A stretch of DNA of 31,294 bases. Source: DATAFF01 sp044870245. Its GTDB lineage: Bacteria; Pseudomonadota; Alphaproteobacteria; Rhizobiales; Aestuariivirgaceae. This document shows positions 25,242-31,294 of the stretch, in pieces. The notes beneath the pieces are model-generated. The model did not search any database and was not told the DNA's origin. It was given only the letters and a program-made list of their open reading frames with translations. The stretch spans positions 1-31,294 of the forward strand of contig JBIOYR010000118.1 in NCBI GenBank assembly GCA_044870245.1, written 5' to 3'. Made by a program: the position numbers and the translations under genes. The first letter of the stretch is position 1; each line of letters opens with the position of its first letter.

Positions 25242-27581
25242 ATGCTGAATCGGTTGCTGACCGTGGGCTTTGTTGCGCTTGCCGTCATGGTGGCAGGACC
25301 GGTTGCGGGGGGGTTTTCGGCGAAGGCGCTGGCTCAGTCGGTCGGGCAGATCTTCGTCGAGGGCAATCAGCGCGTCGAGCCTGAGACCGTCCGCTCCTAC
25401 ATGCAGATCCAGCCGGGAGAGGTGGCGACCGAGGACAAGGTCGACGAATCGATCAAGTCGCTGTTCCAGACCGGCCTGTTCTCCGATGTGCAGATTCTGC
25501 GCCGCGGCAACGACCTCGTCGTCAAGGTCGAGGAGAATCCGCTCATCAACCGCGTCAACTTCGAGGGCAATTCCGAGCTCGACGATGCCGCGCTCGCCAA
25601 GGAGGTGGAGCTCAAGGAGCGCACCATCTTCACCCGCTCGCGGGTCCAGGCCGACGTCCAGCGCGTCGTCGCGCTGTATCGCCGGTCGGGCTACTTCGCC
25701 GCCCGTGTCGAGCCCAAGATCATCCGCCTGCCGCAGAATCGCGTGAACCTGGTCTTCGAGATCCAGGAAGGCGTCTCGACCAAGATCGCCAGCATCAACT
25801 TCATCGGCAACGAGGCTTTCAGCGACTATTCGCTGCGCTCCGTCATCACCACCGGAGAGTCGGCCTGGTGGAAGTTCTTCTCCACCTCCGACAACTATGA
25901 TCCCGACCGGTTGAACTACGACAAGGAGCTGCTGCGTCGCTATTATCTCAAGAACGGTTTTGCCGATTTCCGGGTGATCTCGGCCACCGCCGAGCTCGCG
26001 CCCGATGGCGAGAGCTTCTACATCACCTTCAACGTCGAGGAAGGGCCGCTCTACACGGTCGGCGGGGTCGCGGTGAATGCCGGCGCCACCCAGCTCGACC
26101 CCAACGTCATGGGCTCGGCCGTGACCTTCGGCAAGGGCATGACCTATGATGCGAGCAAGGTCGACAAGTCGGTCGAGGCGCTCACCATCGAGGCCGGCAA
26201 GGCGGGCTATGCCTTCGCCAAGATCTCGCCCGACATCAAGCGCGACGAGGTCAACCGTCGGCTCGACATCGTGTTCAACGTGCAGGAAGGCCCGCGCGTC
26301 TATATCGAGCGGATCGACATCGTCGGCAATGTCCGCACCTTGGACGAGGTCATTCGCCGCGAGCTGCAGCTTTACGAGGGCGATGCCTACAACCGCATCC
26401 TGGTCGATCGCGCCCGCCGGCGCCTCACCGCCCTCGATTTCTTCGAGAAGATCGACTTCAAGGAGCAGCCGGGCAGCGCCCCCGACAAGGTCGTTCTGGT
26501 GATCGCGGTCGTCGAGAAGTCGACCGGCACGGTGAACTTCTCGGCCGGCTACTCGACCCAGGAAGGCGTCATCGGCTCGGTCAGCGTGTCGGAGCGCAAC
26601 TTCCTCGGCCGCGGCCAGTACGTCAATCTGGCGACCGCCCTGAGCTTCGAGCGCCAGAGCGTCAATTTCAGCTTCACCGAGCCCTACTTCCTCGGTCGCA
26701 ACGTCGCTGCCGGCGTCGACGCCTTTGCCACCCGCACCGATCAGGAGCAGGAATCCTCCTTCACCATGCAGCAGGTGGGCGGCGCGCTGCGCTCCGGCTT
26801 CCGGATCTCGGAGCTTGCCCGCCTCACCACCAAATATCAGTTCACCCACCGCGTCGTCGACGTGTCCGACCCGGACCAGGTGTCGCTCGCCATTCGCGAT
26901 GCCGAGGGCACCGACAACATCTCGCTGGTCGGCTCGACGGTCACGCTCGATGATCTCGACAATCCGCTGAAGCCGACCTCCGGCTATCGCATCCAGACCA
27001 CCGGCGAGGTTGCCGGTCTCGGCGGCGATGTCCATTACGGCTCGGTTGACGCTGCCGCCTATTACTTCATGCCGCTGCTGTTCGACGGCGTGGTGCTGAA
27101 GCTCAAGGCCACCGGCGGCCAGATCATGGGCTGGAATGGCGAGGAGGTGCCGATCCTCGACCGCTTCTTCAAGGGCGGCGATTCGCTGCGCGGCTTCATG
27201 CGCGCCGGCATCGGCCCGCGGATGGAGCGCCCCAACACCGATGGTGCGACCGACTCGATCGGCGGCGAGACCTATGGCATCGGCACGGTCGAAACCACCT
27301 TCCCGCTCGGTCTGCCTGAGGAGTTCGGTCTCGAGGGCGCCGTCTTCACCGATGTCGGCACCCTGTTCAATGCACCGGAGAAGAATGTCCTTGACGACGA
27401 GTGCACCGACGGCGTCTGCAACGTCTTCGGCAAGAAGCCGGCGCTCCGGGCGTCGGTCGGTGCCGGCCTGATCTGGGATTCGCCATTCGGACCGCTGCGC
27501 CTCGATGTCGCCTGGCCGGTGGCCAAGCAGTCCTATGACAAGACCGAGCTGGTGCGGTTCAGCGTGGGAACCCGCTTCTGA
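25242..27581 (+). CDS. bamA: Outer membrane protein assembly factor BamA
   Basis: 779 residues. Core of the BAM complex, inserting beta-barrels into the outer membrane. A signal peptide (about 1-32, ending AKALAQS) is followed by five POTRA domains (about 33-430; for example IFVEGNQRVEPETVRSYM and IDIVGNVRTLDEVIRREL), then the 16-strand barrel. The barrel has the conserved GGDSLRGF loop and ends in Phe (FSVGTRF), a proper barrel signature. It is followed only nine bases later by fabZ: lpxD, usually next, is absent. Confidence 0.97.
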   Translation: MLNRLLTVGFVALAVMVAGPVAGGFSAKALAQSVGQIFVEGNQRVEPETVRSYMQIQPGEVATEDKVDESIKSLFQTGLFSDVQILRRGNDLVVKVEENPLINRVNFEGNSELDDAALAKEVELKERTIFTRSRVQADVQRVVALYRRSGYFAARVEPKIIRLPQNRVNLVFEIQEGVSTKIASINFIGNEAFSDYSLRSVITTGESAWWKFFSTSDNYDPDRLNYDKELLRRYYLKNGFADFRVISATAELAPDGESFYITFNVEEGPLYTVGGVAVNAGATQLDPNVMGSAVTFGKGMTYDASKVDKSVEALTIEAGKAGYAFAKISPDIKRDEVNRRLDIVFNVQEGPRVYIERIDIVGNVRTLDEVIRRELQLYEGDAYNRILVDRARRRLTALDFFEKIDFKEQPGSAPDKVVLVIAVVEKSTGTVNFSAGYSTQEGVIGSVSVSERNFLGRGQYVNLATALSFERQSVNFSFTEPYFLGRNVAAGVDAFATRTDQEQESSFTMQQVGGALRSGFRISELARLTTKYQFTHRVVDVSDPDQVSLAIRDAEGTDNISLVGSTVTLDDLDNPLKPTSGYRIQTTGEVAGLGGDVHYGSVDAAAYYFMPLLFDGVVLKLKATGGQIMGWNGEEVPILDRFFKGGDSLRGFMRAGIGPRMERPNTDGATDSIGGETYGIGTVETTFPLGLPEEFGLEGAVFTDVGTLFNAPEKNVLDDECTDGVCNVFGKKPALRASVGAGLIWDSPFGPLRLDVAWPVAKQSYDKTELVRFSVGTRF

Positions 27582-27590
27582 CGCTGGAGC

Positions 27591-28070
27591 ATGATGTCTG
27601 AGGCGGAGGGACGATCGGTTCTCGGCACGGCGGACATTGCCCGCATCATGGCGATGCTGCCGCATCGCTATCCGTTTCTTCTGATTGATCGCCTCATCGA
27701 CATGGATCGCGACCTGTCGGGGACCGGCATCAAGAACGTCACCATCAACGAGCCGTTCTTTCAGGGACATTTCCCGCAAAGTCCGGTGATGCCCGGCGTG
27801 CTGATCATCGAGGCGATGGCGCAGACCGCCGGCGCGCTGGTGCTGGCCCATCTCGGTGCGGACAATTCCGGCAAGCTCGTCTACTTCATGGCGATCGACC
27901 ACGCCCGCTTCCGCAAACCGGTCCTGCCCGGCGATGTGCTCCATCTGCCGGTCCGGCAGCTGCAGAAGCGCGGCAATGTCTGGCGCTTCGCCGCCGAGGC
28001 CCAGGTCGACCGGCGCAAGGTCGCGGAAGCCGAGATCAGCGCCATGCTGGTGGCAAGGCCCGGTGGCTAG
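27591..28070 (+). CDS. fabZ: 3-hydroxyacyl-[ACP] dehydratase FabZ
   Basis: 159 residues from the ATG at 27591 (or 27594). Dehydrates beta-hydroxyacyl-ACP in fatty-acid elongation. The hot-dog fold has MLPHRYPFLLIDR, the catalytic His in EPFFQGHFP (about residue 60), and Glu in GVLIIEAMAQ (about 74). In most Proteobacteria fabZ sits between lpxD and lpxA; here it stands alone between bamA and a repeat block. Confidence 0.96.
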   Translation: MMSEAEGRSVLGTADIARIMAMLPHRYPFLLIDRLIDMDRDLSGTGIKNVTINEPFFQGHFPQSPVMPGVLIIEAMAQTAGALVLAHLGADNSGKLVYFMAIDHARFRKPVLPGDVLHLPVRQLQKRGNVWRFAAEAQVDRRKVAEAEISAMLVARPGG

Positions 28071-28081
28071 GCAGTCGGGGA

Positions 28082-28134
28082 CCCCTCACCCGGCGCTTCG
28101 CGCCACCCTCTCCCCGCTGTCGCGGGGCGAGGGG
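28082..28134. repeat. Dispersed palindromic repeat, single unit A
   Basis: Starts CCCCTCACCCGGCGCTTCGC and ends GCGGGGCGAGGGG. Its sequence is essentially identical to unit A at 10384. It begins 12 bases after the fabZ stop. Confidence 0.88.
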
Positions 28135-28168
28135 AAAAGAAAGGCGCTGCCATATTGAGTCCGGGCCC

Positions 28169-28233
28169 TAGGCAATAGGCAGTGAGTCGTGCTCTTCCCT
28201 ACTACTGCCTACTGCCTACTGCCTATCTGCCTA
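28169..28233. repeat. Inverted ACTGCCT-type repeat overlapping the gltA stop codon
   Basis: The left arm TAGGCAATAGGCAGT (28169-28183) is inverted relative to tandem ACTGCCT copies at 28204-28233. The gltA TAG stop (28231-28233 on the minus strand) lies in the last unit. Confidence 0.85.
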
Positions 28234-29529
28234 CTCTCTCTCGCTCGCCGGCACATAGTCCCGGCGCCTCGCGCCGGTATAGAGCTGGCGTGGCCGGCCG
28301 ATCCGCTGTGTGGGATCCTCGATCATCTCCTTCCATTGCGCCAGCCACCCGACGGTGCGGGCGATGGCGAACAGAACGGTGAACATCGAGGTCGGGAAGC
28401 CGAGCGCCCTGAGCGTGATGCCGGAATAGAAATCGATATTGGGATAGAGCTTCTTCTCGATGAAATACTCATCCTTGAGCGCGATCTTCTCGAGCTCGAC
28501 GGCAACATCGAGCAGCGGGTCGTCCTTGATCCCGAGATCGTTCAGCACTTCATGACAGGTTCGCTGCATGATCCGGGCCCGCGGGTCATAATTCTTGTAG
28601 ACCCGATGACCGAAACCCATGAGGCGGAACGGATCATTGCGGTCCTTCGCCTTGGCGACGAATTTCGGGATGTTCTCCGGCACGCCGATCTCCGCCAGCA
28701 TCTTGAGCGCGGCCTCGTTGGCCCCGCCATGGGCCGGACCCCACAGGCAGGCGATCCCGGCGGCGATGCAGGCAAAGGGATTGGCGCCTGACGAGCCGGC
28801 CAGCCGCACCGTCGAGGTCGATGCGTTCTGCTCATGATCGGCATGGAGAATGAAGATCTTGTCCATCGCCCGCGCCAGCACCGGATTGGGCTTGAACGGC
28901 TCGCAGGGCACGGCAAAGCACATCTGCAGGAAGTTGCCGGCATAGTTCAGGTCGTTGCGCGGATACATGAAGGGCTGGCCGATCGCATATTTATAGGCCA
29001 TCGCCCCGATGGTCGGCAGCTTGGCGATCATCCGCCGGATGGCGATCTCGCGCTGCTTGGGATCATTGATGTCGGTCGAGTCGTGATAGAAGGCCGACAT
29101 CGCCCCCACCACCCCGACCATCACCGCCATCGGGTGGGCGTCGCGGCGGAATCCCGAATAGAAGCGGATCATCTGCTCGTGCAGCATGGTGTGATGGGTG
29201 ATCGCGCCCTCGAACTCCTTGCGCTGCGACGCATCCGGGAGCTCGCCATAAAGCAGGAGATAGGCGGTCTCGATGAAGTCGCCATGCTCCGCCAGCTGCT
29301 CGATCGGATAGCCGCGATAGAGCAGGATGCCCTCATCGCCATCGATATAGGTGATCTTGGAGTCGCAGCTCGCCGTCGAGGTGTAGCCCGGATCGTAGGT
29401 GAAGACGCCCGCATCCCGGTAGAGATGGCTGATGTCGATGACGTTGGGTCCGAGCGTCCCGTGAAGAACCGGAAGCTCCAGCTCCTCACGCTCATATCGC
29501 AGCTGCGCAACTTCCTCTGACGGAGCCAT
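28231..29529 (-). CDS. gltA: Citrate synthase
   Basis: 432 residues from the ATG at 29529, chosen for the AAAGGTG ribosome binding site and the family-like start MAPSEEVAQLRYE. Condenses acetyl-CoA and oxaloacetate at the entry of the TCA cycle. Catalytic segments are LHADHEQNAST, GFGHRVYKNYDPR, and NIDFYSGITLRALGFP with the catalytic Asp. This is the hexameric Gram-negative type by length and start. It is convergent with fabZ; the 3' end abuts a repeat block. Confidence 0.97.
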   Translation of the reverse strand: MAPSEEVAQLRYEREELELPVLHGTLGPNVIDISHLYRDAGVFTYDPGYTSTASCDSKITYIDGDEGILLYRGYPIEQLAEHGDFIETAYLLLYGELPDASQRKEFEGAITHHTMLHEQMIRFYSGFRRDAHPMAVMVGVVGAMSAFYHDSTDINDPKQREIAIRRMIAKLPTIGAMAYKYAIGQPFMYPRNDLNYAGNFLQMCFAVPCEPFKPNPVLARAMDKIFILHADHEQNASTSTVRLAGSSGANPFACIAAGIACLWGPAHGGANEAALKMLAEIGVPENIPKFVAKAKDRNDPFRLMGFGHRVYKNYDPRARIMQRTCHEVLNDLGIKDDPLLDVAVELEKIALKDEYFIEKKLYPNIDFYSGITLRALGFPTSMFTVLFAIARTVGWLAQWKEMIEDPTQRIGRPRQLYTGARRRDYVPASERE

Positions 29530-29564
29530 GGAGCGCACCTTTCTGAAAGGTTTAGGCTGATTTA

Positions 29565-29593
29565 TCGCTAGCCCAACCCCCTTAATGCTGCAA
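29565..29593 (-). promoter_or_regulatory. Possible gltA promoter
   Basis: On the minus strand TTGCAG (29593-29588) and TAGCGA (29570-29565) are 17 bases apart, about 35 bases upstream of the start codon. The -10 match is weak. Confidence 0.3.
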
Positions 29594-29629
29594 GTGCTGC
29601 CATGGTTTCGCGCTTGCACAAAATACTGC

Positions 29630-31048
29630 TCAGGCGACCTGGTCCCGGATCCTGGAAAGCGATTCCTCCCGCCCCAGCGCGACCAGGACGTCGAAAATCC
29701 CGGGCGAGGTCGAGCTGCCGGTCAGCGCCGCCCGGAGCGGCTGGGCAAGCTTGCCCAGCTTGAGCCCCTGGGCCTCGGCAAAGGATTTGACAGCCGCCTC
29801 GAGGGCGGCTGCGCTCCACGCCGTCTGCTCGAGCACCGGCAGCAGCGCCGCCAAGGCCTGGCGGCCATCGCCATCGAGAAGGGCCTGCGCCTTCGCGTCG
29901 ATTTTGAGCGGCCGCTCGGCCACCAGAAAGCCGGCCTGGTCCTTGAGCTCGACCAGCGTCTTGGCCCGCTCCTTCAGCCCCGGCAGAGCCATGCGCAGGC
30001 GTGCCCTGGCGTCGGCGTCGAGCCTGGCCAGCATCGCCCCGCCGCCCGGCGCATGGGCGAGAAACGCGAGGAAATCGGCAAGCAGCGCATCATCCGCCGT
30101 CGCGCGCATATAGTGGCCATTGAGATTCTCGAGCTTGGCGAAGTCGAAGCGGGCCGGCGACTTCCCGACATGCTCGAGATCGAACCACTCGACCAGCTGC
30201 CCGGTCGAGAAGATCTCGTCATCGCCATGGCTCCAGCCCAGCCGCGCCAGGTAATTGCGCATGGCGGCGGGGAGATAACCCATGTCGCGGTAGGCATCGA
30301 CCCCGAGCGCCCCATGGCGCTTCGACAGCTTGGCGCCGTCCGGCCCATGGATCAGCGGCAGATGCGCCATCACCGGCACCGGCCAGTCGAGCGCTTCATA
30401 GATCTGGCTCTGCCGCGCCGCATTGGTCAGATGATCGACGCCGCGAATGATATGGGTCACCCCCATGTCATGGTCGTCGACCACCACCGCCAGATTGTAG
30501 GTCGGGGTGCCGTCCGAGCGCAGGATGATCAGGTCGTCGAGCTCGCGATTGTGGAACACCACGCGCCCCAGCACCTGGTCCTCGATGATGGTCTCCCCCT
30601 CGCTCGGCGCCTTGAAGCGGATCGCCGGTCTGACCCCCGGCGGCGCATCGCTCTCCGGCCGGTCGCGCCAGCGCCCGTCATAACGCTGCGGCAACCCCGC
30701 GGCCGCCGCCCGCTCCCGCATCTCCTCGAGCTCGGCCGGCGTGCAATAGCAGTGATAGGCCCGGCCGCGCCGCAGCAGCTCCTCGGCAATCTCCCGGTGG
30801 CGCGCCGCGCGGGCGAATTGCGACAGCGGCTCGTCATCCCAGTCGAGGCCGAGCCAGCGGAGGCCGTCGAGAATCGCCTTGATCGCCGGCTCGGTCGAGC
30901 GCTGGCGGTCGGTGTCCTCGATCCTGAGCAGCATGCGCCCGCCATGACGCCGCGCATAGGCCCAGTTGAACAGCGCCGTGCGGGCCCCGCCAATATGCAG
31001 GAAGCCGGTGGGGGAGGGGGCAAATCGGGTGACGACGGGCGATGACAT
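29630..31048 (-). CDS. gltX: Glutamyl-tRNA synthetase
   Basis: 472 residues from the ATG at 31048, with GGAGA nine bases upstream; a TTG at 31066 is an unlikely alternative. Charges tRNA-Glu, or also tRNA-Gln in organisms using the transamidation route. The class I motifs are HIGG in PSPTGFLHIGGARTAL (residues 18-21) and KLSKRHG for KMSKS. Other family segments are LRIEDTDRQRS and GVDHLTNAARQSQIY. The zinc-type Cys pair region (YHCYCTPAEL) is present. The gltX-gltA order is usual in Rhizobiales. Confidence 0.97.
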   Translation of the reverse strand: MSSPVVTRFAPSPTGFLHIGGARTALFNWAYARRHGGRMLLRIEDTDRQRSTEPAIKAILDGLRWLGLDWDDEPLSQFARAARHREIAEELLRRGRAYHCYCTPAELEEMRERAAAAGLPQRYDGRWRDRPESDAPPGVRPAIRFKAPSEGETIIEDQVLGRVVFHNRELDDLIILRSDGTPTYNLAVVVDDHDMGVTHIIRGVDHLTNAARQSQIYEALDWPVPVMAHLPLIHGPDGAKLSKRHGALGVDAYRDMGYLPAAMRNYLARLGWSHGDDEIFSTGQLVEWFDLEHVGKSPARFDFAKLENLNGHYMRATADDALLADFLAFLAHAPGGGAMLARLDADARARLRMALPGLKERAKTLVELKDQAGFLVAERPLKIDAKAQALLDGDGRQALAALLPVLEQTAWSAAALEAAVKSFAEAQGLKLGKLAQPLRAALTGSSTSPGIFDVLVALGREESLSRIRDQVA

Positions 31049-31094
31049 TCGGCCCAGTCTCCGCAATGATCGAAGGTTGAAGACTTGAGCTGGG

Positions 31095-31124
31095 GGATAG
31101 CATGATGGTGTCGGGTCTCGTCAA
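31095..31124 (-). promoter_or_regulatory. Probable gltX promoter
   Basis: On the minus strand TTGACG (31124-31119) and CTATCC (31100-31095) are 18 bases apart, about 45 bases upstream of the gltX start. The -35 element is a good match to the alphaproteobacterial consensus. Confidence 0.45.
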
Positions 31125-31183
31125 CCTGCGTTGCGCCGCGGCGTGTCGGATCGTGGGAGCGACTTTGCGAATGTGCTTCATTT

Positions 31184-31291
31184 CTCCCCTCCCCAAGGTG
31201 GGGAGGGGTCGGGGTTGGGGGGATCGCAGAGCTCCGAAGCCCCCACCCGGCCTCGCTTTCGCTCGGCCACCCTCCCCACCAGGGGGAGGGT
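31184..31291. repeat. Second-type palindromic repeat upstream of gltX
   Basis: CTCCCCTCCCC...GGGGAGGGG is followed by GGGGTTGGGGGG. After a short centre comes CCCCCACCCGGCCTCGC, with a CGAGC-like inner hairpin, and CCACCCTCCCC...GGGGGAGGG. It resembles the unit A/B palindromes in style but is a different sequence. The open reading frame across it is an artefact. Confidence 0.75.
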
Positions 31292-31294
31292 AAT

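Noticed and set aside
25017..27944. 975-residue minus-strand frame opposite bamA
   Set aside because: Shadow of a GC-rich coding strand; bamA on the plus strand is unmistakable, and the antisense translation has no recognisable domain.
29585..31045. 486-residue plus-strand frame opposite gltX
   Set aside because: Shadow of gltX, whose catalytic motifs are intact on the minus strand.
31102..31293. Plus-strand frame at the right edge
   Set aside because: Lies in the gltX upstream region and a palindromic repeat, with no family likeness.

Overview
The window is high-GC chromosomal DNA of an alphaproteobacterium, most likely of the Rhizobiales (Hyphomicrobiales). The evidence is the conserved gene order: slt/dapA/smpB, rpoZ-rsh, acpS-lepB-rnc-era-recO, pyrH-frr-uppS-cdsA-dxr-rseP-bamA-fabZ, and convergent gltA/gltX. 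Supporting signs are a DUF1467 protein beside methylmalonyl-CoA epimerase, frequent GTG/TTG starts, and dispersed palindromes of a kind common in that order. Species cannot be named from the sequence alone.

Layout. 1-1.8 kb: the C-terminal part of an OmpA-family protein with a long Pro-rich repeat, coupled to a 48-residue membrane protein and a membrane-anchored helix-hairpin-helix protein. 1.9-6.9 kb: a soluble lytic transglycosylase (minus), dapA and smpB (plus), an NYN/LabA-type nuclease (minus) and folK (plus). 6.9-7.5 kb: a small AT-richer Doc-type toxin-antitoxin insertion. 7.5-10.2 kb: rpoZ and the bifunctional (p)ppGpp enzyme. 10.2-11.3 kb: a cassette of nested inverted repeats around a DUF559 nuclease gene. 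11.4-15.0 kb: acpS-lepB-rnc-era-recO. 15.0-18.7 kb: methylmalonyl-CoA epimerase, a DUF1467 protein, propionyl-CoA carboxylase alpha subunit, a lipoprotein and an acylphosphatase. 18.7-19.1 kb: a non-coding stretch with a probable minus-strand small RNA and repeats. 19.2-28.1 kb: leuD followed by a translation and envelope operon, pyrH to fabZ. 28.1-31.3 kb: gltA and gltX on the minus strand, then a palindromic repeat.

How the genes work together. The pyrH-fabZ run links UMP synthesis, ribosome recycling, the undecaprenyl carrier, CDP-diacylglycerol, isoprenoid precursors, envelope proteolysis, outer-membrane protein assembly and fatty-acid synthesis. Epimerase and propionyl-CoA carboxylase alpha belong to propionyl/methylmalonyl-CoA conversion. 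gltA and gltX are housekeeping.

Most notable: (1) lpxD, lpxA, lpxI and lpxB, which normally surround fabZ here, are all absent from the locus. (2) The DUF559 gene lies between about 135-bp inverted composite palindromes, themselves inside an outer pair of heptamer-type inverted repeats. (3) A structured minus-strand RNA with a strong terminator is predicted at about 18.71-18.87 kb, opposite a four-tract G-quadruplex motif. (4) The three main repeat clusters lie at the three points where the usual Rhizobiales gene order is broken.
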